A DNA stretch of 64,000 nucleotides from Vicia villosa (taxonomy: Eukaryota > Streptophyta > Magnoliopsida > Fabales > Fabaceae). Positions 32,460-45,690 of the stretch are shown here, piece after piece. The notes beneath the pieces were generated by a model, which was not told the origin of the DNA, made no database searches, and saw only the letters and a list, made by a program, of their open reading frames with translations. The first letter of the stretch is position 1. Every line of letters begins with the position of its first letter. The position numbers were made by a program, and so were the translations under genes. The stretch lies in NCBI RefSeq assembly GCF_029867415.1, contig NC_081180.1, forward strand, positions 237,275,823-237,339,822, written 5' to 3'.

Positions 32460-34110
32460 CCAATTTTTCGTATATAAAAATATTTAGATCAATAGTAGAT
32501 TTTTTTCCGTATACCAGTTTTGAATAAAAAATATTAGAATCATAAATACCATTTTTTATAAATAATAGATTTTTTCCGAATGCAAATATTATTTTTGTTT
32601 AAGTATCATTTATAAAAATATTTGAATCAATAATAGATTTTTTCCCTATACCATTTTTGGATAAAAAATATTTGATCATAAATATCATTTCTTGTATATA
32701 AAAATATTTAGATCAATAATAATTTTTTTTCCCATATACAGATTTCACTTTTACTTAGAAATCATTTACAAAAATATTTGGATCAATAGTAAATTTCGTA
32801 TATAAAAATATTTAGATCAATAGTAGATTTTTTCCAGTATACCTTTTTTGAATAAAAATATTTGGATCATAAATACCATTTTTCGTAAATAATAATTTTC
32901 TTCCGTATATAAATATTATTTTTATTTAGGTATCATTTACAAAAATATTTGGATCATAAATACCATTTTTCGTAAATAATAATTTTCTTCCGTATATAAA
33001 TATTATTTTTATTTAGGTATCATTTACAAAAATATTTGGATCAATATTAAATTTTCATATATAAAAATATTTAGATTGATAATAGATTTTTTGGCCTATG
33101 CCATTATTGAATGAAAAATATTTGGATCATAAATAATATTTTTTGTATATAAAAATATTTAGATCAATAATAGATTTTTTCCGTATACAGACTTCATTTT
33201 TGTTTAGAAATCATTAACAAAATTTTTGGATCAATAGTAATTTTCGTATATAAAAATATTTAGATCAATAGTAGATTTTTTCCCATATACCATTTTTGAA
33301 TAAAAAATATTTGCATCATAAATACTAATTTTCGTAAATAATAATTTTTTTTGTATACAAATATTATTTTTGTTTAGGTATCATTTACAAAAATATTTGG
33401 ATCAATATTAATTTTTTGTATATAAAAATATTTAGATTAATAATAGATTTTTTGAATAAATTTTTTCCGTATACCATTTTTGACTAAAAAATATTTCAAT
33501 CATAAATATAATTTTTCGTATATAAAAATATTTATATCAATAATAGATTTTTTTGTGTCATTTACAAAAATATTTAGATCAATATTAAATTTTCGTATAT
33601 AAAAATATTTAGATCAATAATAAATTTTTTGGCCTATGCCATTGTTGAATAAAAAATATTTGGATCATAAATAACATTTTTCGTATATAAAAATATTTAG
33701 ATCAATAATATATTTTTTCCCGTGTACAAACTTCATTTTTGTTTAGGTATCATTTACAAAAAAAAATTGGATCAATAGTAAATTTCGTATATTAAAATAT
33801 TTAAATTAATAATAGATTTTTTTCCCGTATACCATTTTTGAATAAAAAATATTTTGATCATAAATATCATTTTTCCTAAATAATAAATATTTTTCCGTAA
33901 ATATTATTTTTGTTTAGATATCATTTACAAAAATATTTATCTAAACAAAAATAGTTGGATCAATATTAAATTTTCATATATAAAAATATTTATATCAATA
34001 ATAGATTTTTTGAACAAATTTTTCCCGTACACCATTTTTGACTAAAAAATATTTCGATTATAAATATCATTTTTCCTATATAAAAATATTTATATCAATA
34101 ATTTTTTTTT
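32460..34110. repeat. AT-rich tandem array, about 1.65 kb
   Basis: Repeated blocks of tatataaaaatatttagatcaa, tagattttttcccgtatacc, atttttgaataaaaaatattt and ggatcataaatacc alternate in a higher-order pattern. An 80-odd-bp block at about 32870-32950 recurs almost exactly at 32953-33040. No coding content. Confidence 0.85.
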
Positions 34111-34199
34111 TTGAAGAAAGAAATGAGAAAGTGATGAAAGAGAAAAAATAGAGAATGAAGAGAGATTGGGTAAGTTTAATAAAATATGAGGGTTGTATT

Positions 34200-34837
34200 T
34201 AGGGGTAGAAATAGGATGGGCCGAGCTAGACTTTGCCAAGCCTGGGCTTGACCTGTCAAAAAAACTGAAGCCTAAGCCTGACCTTTAGCCTGTCATAGGC
34301 TTATTGTTAGACCAGAATCTGACCCTTTCGAAGGTCTGGTTAGCCTGTTAGCCTACATAAAAGCCTATTTGTTTTAGACATATGCAAATAAGAATTTAAA
34401 ATAATGTTTAAATAGACTAACTAACTAAAAAAACAAAAGACTAAAAATTTGTTTTCATTGACTTATTTTAACTTACCTATTAACATTAATTCTGTGAGAC
34501 TATTTGTTTAAGAGAACTTATGAAAAAAATGTTCATCACATGTTTTCATCTTATTTTCACAAGGTCTTCAAGATAATCAAGTTTTATTTATGTATTTTAA
34601 TTCAAAGTACAAAACATAACATAATGATAATAAAAAATTATTCATATCTATTTAAATAGGCTGACCTGGCGGGTTTAAAAGACTTTGTTTAGGGCCTGAG
34701 GCCTAGCCTTTTTTAACTATATAGGCTTATAAAAAAGCTTAGGCCTTCTCTATTTTAAAAAAATGTATGGCCTGACCTGAGCCTTTATAAGCTAGCGTGT
34801 AGGCCCCTGTTATCGGCCTGACCTATTTCCACCCCTA
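34200..34837. mobile_element. Non-autonomous hAT-type element (638 bp)
   Basis: Terminal inverted repeats TAGGGGTAGAAATAGG (left) and the complement of CCTATTTCCACCCCTA (right) match 15 of 16. Perfect 8-bp TSD GTTGTATT at 34192-34199 and 34838-34845. Subterminal regions are rich in GGCCTGACC/AGGCC motifs; the middle is AT-rich and encodes nothing. Confidence 0.85.
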
Positions 34838-35014
34838 GTTGTATTATTTTAATAATAAAATTAAGAACTTTATTGTGCAAATATCAAATAACTCCAAATT
34901 TAATGTGGTGGCAAAAATCAAATAAGGGTAATGTAGACTTTTCCATAATAATTAATTTTCTTATATTATAGATTGTGTTTTAATTGGATACATGCTTGTG
35001 ATGGTTGACAGTGT

Positions 35015-35400
35015 AAAAATATTTTGGGTAGGGAGGGGAGGACTTTGGAAAATAGGAAGAATTGAGTGAAAAAGATAAAAAGATTTTGGGTAGGAGGGTT
35101 TTGGAGGGTTTGAGTTTATTCATAACACCAAAAACCCCATAAAATGGGGGAACTTAAAAATTATATTGAATGAGGGTTTTGGAGGATTTTGAAAGGCTTA
35201 CATAAATTTTCTAAATATCTTTTAGGTTGTTATAGCATTGTGAAAAATAAAAATTTTGTAATGATAATGACTCTTTTATCATTCTAAATAAAATCTTTTT
35301 TTTAAAAAATATCAAATATTTTCCTATATTTTTTTAAAATTTCGTTTTTGGAAGCCTTCCCCTCCCCCCTTTCCTCTAAACTCCCAAACGCCTTAGAGTA
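35015..35400. repeat. Possible MITE with G-rich/C-rich inverted ends
   Basis: The left end ttttgggtagggaggggagga and the right end cctcccccctttcctctaaa / actcccaaacgcc are roughly inverted. A related block (ttttgggtaggagggttttgg) recurs inside. No TSD could be fixed. Confidence 0.4.
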
Positions 35401-35704
35401 TTAGTGCATATCATTTTTCTCTTTATATAAATAAGGCAAATATTGTTTGTTACCGGTTTTATAATTTTCTTGAAATTTTTAAGTTTGAGTTGGAATAATT
35501 TGTAACTCTTTTTGGTATGAAAAGGCAAACTATGAATTATTATTTTTTTATTTTAAAACCAGTGAAGTTAATCGTTGGTAACTCAATTGGGTGATTTAAC
35601 ATATTTTGCCAAATAAAAAAGTGTATTTTCTAGACGATGTTGTTCTTGTCATACCTATAGAAGTTAATTGTTGATGTAATATTCATTTAAAATAAATACG
35701 TGTC

Positions 35705-35783
35705 ATAAATAATAAAATAGTAATAATAATAATTATAATAATAATAATAATCATAATAATAATAAAAAAAAAAAAAAAAAAAA

Positions 35784-35824
<41 letters not shown>
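35705..35824. repeat. (AAT)n / poly(A) microsatellite
   Basis: Imperfect AAT repeats interrupted by about 22 A, then a clean (AAT)n run. Confidence 0.9.
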
Positions 35825-35825
<1 letters not shown>

Positions 35826-36470
35826 CTTAAGTGCAAATTTAGTTTTTTAATTTTATTTTTTTAAACCTTTGTTTCTCTTTTTTTTTTTGTTTATCATCAC
35901 CAATTTAATCTCGTTCGAGGATCAATTCTGGCATCAAGTGGTTCGGGGTCATTTTTTTTCCTCTCATTTTAAAAGTAAGGTATTTAGTCCAACTATTTTA
36001 ATATTTTTAAGATTTAGTTCTTCATTATTTTAAGTGTCATTTTTATGACGTGAGAGAATAATTGATGGTATGTCATGACTTAGTTACTTTCAATGTCATT
36101 AGACATTATAATTTATTATACAATAATATAATTATTATATTAAAATAAAAAACAAAAATAATTTAACCTAAATTAAAACAAAACAAAATTGAAAACAAAT
36201 AAACTTTTAATCTAAATTGTTATCACGGAATAGTTTATCATCACATTTTCAACCTTAGTGCATGCGGGCCATTGAATAATATGTACAATATGGTTTGGCC
36301 ACAAAACTCACAGGCGGTGGAGAAGAGGTTACTTCATCTTTAAGAAAGTCTTCACAACGCCAATCCAAGAGATAATACAGTGTTGGAAACCACATCTCAA
36401 ACTGAGTCATACCATCATTCTTGAGTCGACCGCATCTCCCCGAGATGCAGCCTAAGATCTCTAAACCTTC
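35825..36470. other. AT-rich DNA without recognised feature
   Basis: I see no gene here; the end grades into the decayed Ty3 gag. Confidence 0.4.
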
Positions 36471-36499
36471 AAAGAAGCTAGAGGAATCAGAATCCTCCT

Positions 36500-38290
36500 C
36501 GCTGTCCTAAAAGAGACCGAAGTAGTTCTTTTCCCCTAGAGGAGCAAATGGAGAAACTTCAAGTGAAAAACCAACAGAAGAATCCTCTTTTCGTTCACAT
36601 CCTTGACAGTTGAATACCAAAATCTTTGGAGAAACCTCTGAAGATGCGTGATTATAATGGGAAAGGGGATCCTATAAAACATGGACATCATGTTGATGAC
36701 CACTTGAATTATTACCACGTCGGCAAGTTGCAAACTCTTCTCACTAACGTTGACCAGATCAATGTGGCTCTAGTTTAAATCTTTGCTCAACAAACTTCTC
36801 TGAGAACTTTACTGCTCGTTTCATGGCTAGGAAAAAGTAGCCTATGACAATAGTCGTCCTCAGAGGGATTACACATGGGTAAAAGGAGCCCAGCAATCAT
36901 ACATCGGCGGCTTCACATAAGTGGCCATGGAAGCGAGAGGCTCTGACGAGAGCCTTAAATGATGGATTTTTTAGAACAGTCTGAAGCATGATAGCTCATT
37001 CACGAAGAAATTAGGGAGCAATGAAGCCCAAAGTTAGAAGGATATACTGAATAGAGAAAAACTCTCTTCATCAATTTTGGAGAAAACAGTATTGCCCTAA
37101 AAGGCAACCAGGATACTATAAATGTAAATAGTGAGCCATCCAAGAAGGGGTTCAACCGACTAAGAGAGGAATCCGATCGAGGGACCTGCTAAAAATCTGG
37201 CAGAAGTGATCCAACAATAAATTCTGAAAAGGACGTGATAAGAAATCCCTTCTAATTAGAGAGTCCTCCCGAATAGACCTGTCAAAGTACTACCGCTTCC
37301 ACAAGAGCCAAAACCATACCACCAACAATTGCATTCAACTTAAAGATGCGATCGAAGGCATGATTAAATGAGTCAGCCTGTCCAAATATACAAAGAGTGG
37401 TAAGATGGACCGAGAAAAGTCGTCGAAGAGAAAATCCTCGGGAAAAACAATTAATGTTGTGACCATCGAAAAAGAGGAAAGCATTGTAGAAGATATGTCA
37501 CATAAAGAAAAAAAGCCAACGCAATACAATTATTACATGAGGTTCCCTCAGGGAATTGCCATGTTAAAATGGACAATGAAGAGGAAGATAACAGAGTTGA
37601 TGGCCGTCAATAATAATGAAGAAATTACCTAGACCACGACCCCGGATAGACCGATTCTCAGATTCCAAGATAATGAAAAGGTTAAGGGTATCCTTAATGA
37701 CATCTTCCATCTGGTCATAATCGTTACTATCAGCCACTTCAATGAGTCCCAAGTACTGATTTTTGGCGGAAGTTCTTGTGATATGATGTATTCAAAGTAG
37801 TTTGAAAAATGGCTTAAAGAATGAGAGCTTGTTTCCATACGAAGGGTCTGACTTACAAGTGTTCAATAATACGACTTCCCGCCCCTAGGGGTACATCAAA
37901 CTAATGATATCTGTAGGGGAGAGGAACTATGTAAGGACTCTCGACTCGTAGTTCCTTATAGTCATGTGTAAGAGCATATACAATTGCATACTCGAAAGAC
38001 CCTTTCCGGTGAACCTAGACGTTGTATCTTCCCCAATTCACCTTAAGTTGAAATTCCATAATCTTCTTGGTGAACAAGTTACAGTCAACACTGACCTTAT
38101 GGGAGCCAAGAGAAGTTACTAGACATTACAACAAGATCAAATGGAAGGAGAAATCAAGGCCATGGAAATCAACATATCCTCCCTCATTGGCCAAATAAGG
38201 AGCATGAACATTCAACCTCCCACAGGTAGAACAAGTCACACTTGCCGAATAAGTAAGAGTGGATGAGTAAAAAAACTACGAAGGCGAGGA
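36500..38290 (+). pseudogene. Decayed Ty3/gypsy gag-pro (Tat-like)
   Basis: Plus-strand frames with many stops give gag-like pieces (KPLKMRDYNGKGDPIKH, then EARGSDESLK and NSLKHDSSFTKKL) and a segment FHKSQNHTTNNCIQLKDAI typical of the region before the protease. A protease-like piece QVLIFGGSSCDMMYSK follows in which the catalytic aspartate of the usual DGGSSCD is phenylalanine. A last piece resembles linker sequence (LKLKFHNLLGEQVTVNTDL). No RT follows. This is an old, internally truncated copy unrelated in sequence to the Ogre. Confidence 0.6.
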
Positions 38291-38498
38291 GAATAAGAGG
38301 TGACACGTCCACCTAGTTGTGTTTACAGTCTCATGATGATATTTTTTCTTTGTATAATTAATTACCTCACCACAGAGTTATACGATATATCCATTTTAAT
38401 GAAAAAAAACATCCTTCTGAAATATCTCTTTTTGTGAGCGTTAAAGATAAAAATGGGCTCGGGGCATGACCAAAGAGATTGAGACCCCAAACAAATAC

Positions 38499-38960
38499 TG
38501 TAACACCCCATAATTTCTATTATTTGATTTAATTGTAAGTTAAATTATTAATTGAAGTTTTTGGTGATTTATTGGAAATTATAAGAAATAAAGTAATTCG
38601 GCTTAGTGTGATAGTTAGTAAAGGGGAGGTGTAAGCAAGTAGGCCTTACTAAGTTAATTTTATTTTTCATATAATTAAGGAAGTTGGAAAGAAAAGAGAA
38701 AAACAAAGAGGAAAAAGGAGAAGAAATTAAGCGTACGTGAAAAGCAGAGGAAGAGGAAGCACTCAAGATTTTTGGCTAAGGTAAGAGGAGATAATTCCTT
38801 TTAGCCTATATTATTAGTTTGTGAATGATAGAATTGATTAGGTGTGTTGTTTTTCCCAATTGAATGTATTAGAGGTTTTGAGATTTTGGAACCTATAGGG
38901 TAAATTGAATGTTTTTGATGAAATTGAGTAATTATAGGTTATACCTGATGTTAGATAACC
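38499..38960 (+). repeat. Possible LTR fragment (TGTAACACCCC start)
   Basis: TGTAACACCCCATAATTTC is the usual start of several plant Ty3 LTRs. The right border is not visible, and no partner LTR lies nearby. Confidence 0.35.
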
Positions 38961-40568
38961 CCAAAGCATGATAGAAATGTGTTAGAGTATTATCATGGAT
39001 TGGAACACAAGAGAAGACAACAACCCATAAGGTCACTCCTAGAATGGGAGTATTATCATGGATTGGAACTAAAAAGAGAGCCGAACCAAGAGTCCATCCA
39101 ACGGCTCCCCGCATTCTATACCTGAAGATCCATAAAATTGTTAGAACCACTCTATTACATAAAGAGGAAGTGCGTCATTTTCTAAGTACAATTCAAATTC
39201 AAGCTTAATTCACACATCTTATTCTCATACTGACTTGTTGTAGTGTTATCCTTACAGGTGAACCCCATTCTCACTACATCAGAAACTCAAGTCCACCATT
39301 ACAATCTGCAACCTTCATTTTTCGATCAATTCTAATTTTTTCACGGAAGATAATCCTATATGTCATTCTAAAGATGAATTTTATATATTTTTTTAGTATC
39401 AATTGGTGTAGAAGCATATACTATTAACCTATTCCAGAAAAATATGAATATACTATTATTCTATTCCAAAAGAAATATATGAATATGGGAGTTGAAATTT
39501 AACTGAAATCCCTTATTGCCAAGCTATCACATGCACATGGCATAGCAAGAAGGAATATGCAAATTATGTTATACAATATATAGGTATTGCTTTATTACAT
39601 CATATATTTTTATTGTATCTAATTATATCTTAACCACATCTTAAATAATGTATGTTAATATGTTCATGAAGTTTATTGTGTAGACAGCTTATAGTCATAT
39701 CAAATATGGTAAATTGTTGAAACTAAACCAATAATCTTTCAATCATGAGAGGAGCTATTGTTTGTTATGGCCTCCCATACATTGATGATTTGGTATGAAA
39801 ACATCCCATACCAAATCTATAAAATAAATGATGCCTAGTATCATCCCACCTACCTATAGTTTGAGAGCCACTCTATAAAATCTATCCACGGACCAAATTA
39901 TCATTTGTCTTTTCTTTAAAAACATCCATGCAAACAAAAATACACTTTCACAAAAACCATGTGATTCCAAACAAGGTTGGTTTCTTATCTTATTATTAAA
40001 TATGAGAATAAGAGTTGAGTAGAGTTAGGTTTTGTATGATCTAACCGGAAAAAATCAAAGTCTACATTTTACTTGTGATTTGTCATGAACTTTTTCAAGG
40101 TTAAGTTTAATTAATGCCATTTTTCAAAAATTGTGTAGATTAATCACATTTTAACTATGACAAAATAAATATAAATTATTTTGTCATGATTTAACTATAA
40201 CAAATATTTTTATGAGATTTTATTTGGCCATAAATTAATCATTTCAAAATTTGAACATTATGCAGTAATCCACTTGAGGATCTCAAAGAGTAATTTAGTC
40301 TCATCGTCCAAATAAAATGTTTGTTATGGTTTTGAATATTTTAAAATATTATTTTATATGATGTATTCAAATATATTGATGTGCTAATAAAATAATGAAA
40401 TTAAATTATATTTTAATATTTAATATGACATGGCTATATATAATATTGAATTTCAGTTATAATTTATAACAATACATTTAAAATTGTGAAAATTTTAATA
40501 CTAAGCAATAAATTTAAGTTATTGAAAAATGTAAAAAAAATTATAATTAAATTCAAATTACAAAAGCT
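38961..40568. other. AT-rich intergenic DNA
   Basis: Contains a local direct repeat gagtattatcatggattggaac (38985 and 39047). Otherwise nothing recognised. Confidence 0.4.
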
Positions 40569-40572
40569 AATA

Positions 40573-40643
<71 letters not shown>
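40569..40643. repeat. (ATT)25 microsatellite
   Basis: Uninterrupted ATT trinucleotides. Confidence 0.95.
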
Positions 40644-40645
<2 letters not shown>

Positions 40646-40772
40646 ACTAATTAAAATATGTCACACAAATAGTTTACAAGGAATTGTTTTTCCAACTTAG
40701 CTCTTTTAAACAAGTGTATGTTTTGTTTCTCATTTTGAATATCAGAATTGATTTTAAATGTGTAAGACTTGA

Positions 40773-43216
40773 ATTTTTTTTTTAAAGCAAGAGATATATT
40801 GAAAGGAAAACTAAGGGTTCTCCAACCCATGTACAAAATACACGGCACAAAGTCAACAAAAAATAATATTACAACCAATTACAATTACGACATAAAAGAC
40901 AAAGGATCTTTGTAAAAATCGTAAAAACAACAATTGGAATGTGTAATATTGCCATATGAAGACCACCTCCAAACCAAAAACTTAATGCTCCATACCATAT
41001 TATTTATATTCCACACTTCCTTCCTAAAACAAAAACCATTCCTAGTCAACCATATTATCCAAGATGTGGCTAACCAAAACACCCCCAATTTGCCGCTTTT
41101 AATCTTTTTACCTCGGCTCAAAGAATGCCATTTCACAAAAAAAGAGGCACATTCTTCCTCCTCCCAACCCGAAAAACCCACCCACGAAGCAATTTCTTTC
41201 CAAACCAACTTAATCACAATTCATTTAGAAAACAAATGATCCGCCTCTTCCACATGAGCTTCACAAAAATTACAATTTAAATTAGTATGTGTAATACCAA
41301 TACCTCTATACACCAATAAATCTTTGGTAGGTAACCTATTCAAAAAGAGCCTCCAACCAAACGCTTTTATCTTATACGGAACTTCCGCTTTTCATATCAA
41401 ATTGAAGGCCTCATCACCCTTAATCGGAGGACCGTAAGGGATACGCCTAGAAGCATACAAACCATAACAAGAAGCTACCGAATATCCTTTCTCCAAATCC
41501 AAAAACCAAACCGCAAAATCCTTCGAATTATTTAAACTACCAAAGGAATCCAAATTATTCTTCAACACCGAAAAGGAATTTAAAAAGACCGCATCCCTTC
41601 CCACAACCGAAATACCAAGATCCCCCCATTTCCAACACCCATTATTCCACTCACCCATAACCGCTACCGAAACTTTTTTCAAAGAAGAAGCCAAAAAAAG
41701 ATCCGGAAAAGCCTCCTTTAAAATACAATTATTCCACCAACAAGACTCCCAAAAAGGGGTATTAAAACCGTTTCCAACAATGAAATTGCAATTCGAAACA
41801 ATGGGATCAATATTTAAAGGATTAGAAGACACAAAACTAACCTTTAAAATATCTCTCCACCAAAAAGAAGCAGAAGCAAGCTTGAAAGAATCTCCATCAC
41901 AAATAATTTGCAAACACAAATCGTCGTAACGGGCCTTTAACACATCTAACCATAAAGACTTATGACCTTGAACTATCCTTCACCTCCATTTGTTCAAAAG
42001 GGCCAAATTGAAATCGGCAATATTTTTTATCCCTAAACCACCTTTCGCAAGAGGAAGAGTCACACCTTTCCATCCAACCCAATGAATAATCCGTTTATCC
42101 TCCCCACCTCCCCAAAGAAAATTGCTTTGAATCGCCGTTATCGCTTTTACAACACTAGCTGGCATCTTGTAGAAAGACATAGTAAAGATAGATAACGAAC
42201 TCAAAATAGACTTCAAAAGGGTTATCCTACCTCCGAGATTAAGAAATCTATTCTTCCAACCGGATAATTTCTTTTTCATTTTCTCCACTAAAGGAGCCCA
42301 TGTCGCTTCCTTCCTAGGATTGTTTTGTGAAAGTTTATGCCAAGACCCGAAACAAGTTCAAAAGATCTCAAAACAATCTTTAAAGCCTTAACATGTTTCC
42401 AAGACCCCTTTCCGACCAACAAAGTATCGTCCTCAAATTGAAGAATGTTCACCTCACACCTTCTTTTAATATCAAAAAACTCAAATTCACCAATCTCTAT
42501 AGATTTTCTAACAAGTCTCGCAAGAGCCTCCGTCACCAAAACAAAAAGAAAAGGAGATAACGGATCACCTTGTCTTAATCCTCTATTAACAACAAATTCC
42601 TTTGTTGGACTACCGTTAACCATCACCGACATATTACTCTTGAAAATCAATAATTCCATCCACTTCCTCCATTTAACTCCAAAACCCATTTTGACCAAAA
42701 GAAATCGAAGAAAGTTCCACGAGACTTTGTCATAAGCCTTTTCGAAGTCTACTTTAAAAAGAAGACAAGAACCTCCCTCCTTTCTCGCATAATCAACCAC
42801 CTCATTAGCCACTAAAACTCCATCAAGCAATTGTCTACCCGGAACAAACGCACTCTGACAATGCGAAACAATCGAATTCAACACATGTTTCAATCTTCCC
42901 GCCAATAATTTAGCCACCACTTTATACATACACCCCACCAAGCAAATCGGCCTATAGTCATCCAAACATAAAGGATTTGAACCTTTCGGAATCAAAGCTA
43001 AAAAGGAAGAAGTAATTACCTTAGCCAATTCGCCTCCCTTGAAGACGTGTTTAAAATACCTCAAAAAGTCCCTTCTCAAGATAGGCCAACATTTTTTAAT
43101 AAAAAGAAAAGAGTATCCATCCGAACCCGGACTCTTAGAACCACCACAACAACTAATAGCCTCCAAAATTTGCTCCTCTTGAAAATCTCTCTCAAGCCAC
43201 ACTTTCTTCCTCCTAT
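40773..43216 (-). mobile_element. 5'-truncated L1-type LINE (LINE A) with 12-bp TSD
   Basis: TSD TGTAAGACTTGA at 40761-40772 and 43217-43228. The 3' poly(A) appears as ten T at 40774-40783. The copy starts within ORF2 between the endonuclease and RT. It carries RT (42288-43216), the thumb region (41980-42288) and zf-RVT region (40885-41943). Because the TSD ends at 43217, the first residues of the longest open frame there belong to flanking DNA. Confidence 0.9.
40885..43216 (-). pseudogene. LINE A ORF2: reverse transcriptase and zf-RVT region, broken
   Basis: RT motifs on the minus strand: LDDYRPICLVG, QSAFVPGRQLLDG, FKVDFEKAYDKVSW, GLRQGDPLSPFLFVL. The catalytic FADD box is FEDD (42426-42437), keeping both aspartates. 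After GINFHK a deletion of roughly 40 codons plus a frame change joins to the segment before LSGWKNRFLNLGGRITLLKS. Three in-frame TGA stops follow (41980, 41392, and just after 41217), two of them where the family has tryptophan. The zf-RVT region ends near 40885. It would copy LINE RNA at the target site, but this copy is dead. Confidence 0.85.
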
Positions 43217-43228
43217 TGTAAGACTTGA

Positions 43229-44165
43229 TTATAATATGTTTGGTTGTTCTCAAATTCTTATGTTTTTTAACTGATTCTATTTAAAATTAAGATTTGTGAT
43301 TTTTTTAATATAGACATGATTTTTAAATTAAAATTTATTGTTTAATTTTTTTAATTTTTTAATTTAAATATAAATTTTTTAAGAGAATTAATTTTGTCAG
43401 AAAAAAATAACGACACAATTTATCATCCATTTACTCTTTTATTTCTGTATAAATTATTTTTTGTTTTTCATTACTTTCAATTCACTTTTTGGCAGAATTA
43501 AGTTTATAAAATCAATTAATTCAAAGTCAATTATCTTAATTTCATAATCAAACACGTGTTAAATAATTTTTTTTGAAAAAATCTTAACATTGCTTATTTA
43601 AATAAAGTATGGATACAACATAAGTTAAGCTAGGTTTTTCTCCCTATTATTTAGTTTATATATAAAAACCGTAAACAACACTCATTTGAAAAAAATAATT
43701 ATAGATTTGAATCTTCACACTCAAGATATCAAATATTTTCGCATTTTTTATTTTCAAAATCGTGCATGTTGAATGAATTTTTACCAAGTACATTGTTTTC
43801 TAGTACTATACAAATTTGAAAGAAAAAAAAAACTAACATAATTAATAAAATTTCCAAAACTCAAGTTAAACCATCTTTACAACAATCACATGTTTCTATA
43901 AAAAAAAAACTGTGGATTCAATTTCATATAACAACACTAGTTTCACAATAACCAATAAGAAACTCTGCTACAAATATTGATCAGAATTCACCTATGTTAC
44001 ACATGAACCTATCAATCAATCTCTATTCCTCATGCAAAAACAAACAAACTAGACCAGTTAAACTTAAAGCACCTTCCAATTCCATTTTCTTAGAAAGTAA
44101 AAAAAAAAAATCCAAAAAAATAAAACTTGTTGATGATCAATCAAATCAAAGACACCTTTTGATTC
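43229..44165. other. AT-rich intergenic DNA
   Basis: No gene or recognised repeat seen. Confidence 0.4.
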
Positions 44166-44167
44166 TA

Positions 44168-44429
44168 CTCCCTCCGTCTCATAATAAGTGTCCCATTTGC
44201 AGTTTTTCCTTGTCTCAAATTAATTGTCCATTTACAATTCCAATGCATCAATCATTATTATTTTTCCACTATTATACCCCTATTTATTAACTTTCACGTT
44301 ATTCAACTACTATTAATAGGGGTATTCTAGTAAATGACATTAACTTTTTTACTAAAACCAACACATCCAATCATTTTCTTAAAAACCGCGCATTACTCAA
44401 ATGAGACACTTATTATGAGACGGAGGGAG
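44168..44429. mobile_element. Stowaway MITE (262 bp)
   Basis: Begins CTCCCTCCGTCTCATAATAA and ends with its reverse complement; about 31 of 32 terminal positions match. Flanked by TA on both sides (44166-44167, 44430-44431). Tc1/mariner-derived, no ORF. Confidence 0.95.
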
Positions 44430-44431
44430 TA

Positions 44432-45423
44432 ACTAGTTTGTCTCCCACACACATTAACAAGAAGCCATGTGGGCTATCTCCAAATCTGATTCTTGCTCTT
44501 TTTGTTTTCTTATATAAAAGTCTTTTTGACTTTTTGCTTTGTGAGAATATTATTCCTCTGTCTCATTACATTGTGTGGGGTACCCTTAAGATGAGATGTC
44601 ATTCTAAAGCCAATAGAGCAACTATTGGCACCCTATGTTATGTCTCTATCTCTTACATTAATCCAATTGTGTGAGAAATTTGAATCATGTGTTTTGGTTA
44701 TGTTTTGGCCAATTGGTATGGTCCTTAAATTGTGTCCCTATTTTGGAAGGTAATGGGCCACCTCCATAATGTACCTTGCTATGATATTAATCACGCATAA
44801 TATATTTTCACTAAAATTTAAATTTTCACGTGTATAGTAAGTAGCTAAATATAGAAGCAAGTTCAAAGTTTGAATGTTTTTTTCTTCAATAAAGTATATA
44901 ATCCGATACAGTTACGACATAAACATTCTGACATCGATAATGTTAAACATAGAATATTGATATTGTTACATATGCGTTTGAATTGGCGGTGGATAAATTT
45001 AATTTTAACAGAATTGAATTTGATAGAATTGATTTTAACATATTTGAGTTTATCATAATTGATTTATGTTTTGATATATTTATGTAAAAGTGAAATAAAC
45101 AATAAATTTCAGTGTAAAAAATATGTCAAAATATACTATAGTGATTCGGTTACATTACATGTATATAATAATATTGAACTTTATTTGATTATTATTAATA
45201 AAAATATTTTAATTAAAACTAATATTTTTAATTTTTTATTAATAATATTATTTCCATAAATACTTTTAGATGTGTGTGAGATTTATCTAAAAAAATTCAC
45301 AAATTAAATGAAGAAAAACAAAAATGTTTGACATGGATGGTATGAATGTTTTTTTAGTGTCTTACACTAATTTAAAAAATATTGAAGCTAAAAATATAAT
45401 TTGTTTGACGTTTCAGACATACG
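44432..45423. other. AT-rich intergenic DNA
   Basis: Nothing recognised beyond low-complexity AT-rich sequence. Confidence 0.4.
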
Positions 45424-45690
45424 CACTACTAAAAATATGATATTTGCTTAAAAGATTTTACATCAGGTATTAAAATATATGATGTGAAAAATATTTATAA
45501 AATTTTTTTATATCAGGTATTTATGTCCAATGATATAAAAAATATATGAAAAAATGAAAAATGTATAACACAGTGGCAGTATTGTAAATAAAATGAAAAA
45601 AAATAGACGGTGGCAGAATTATAAATAAAACGAAATTCTTCTTTAAGGGATTTTATATCATATAAGGATCGAACACCGCAACACGTCTAC
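45424..45690 (+). mobile_element. Possible CACTA-type terminus
   Basis: Starts CACTACTAAAAATATG, the usual first bases of En/Spm elements, and has short subterminal repeats (atatcaggtattta, gatgtgaaaaat). No matching opposite end found, so a truncated copy at best. Confidence 0.35.

Noticed and set aside
40761..43253. Idea that the RT frame of LINE A begins at 43253
   Set aside because: The 12-bp TSD ends the LINE at 43216; the first dozen residues would be translated from flanking DNA.
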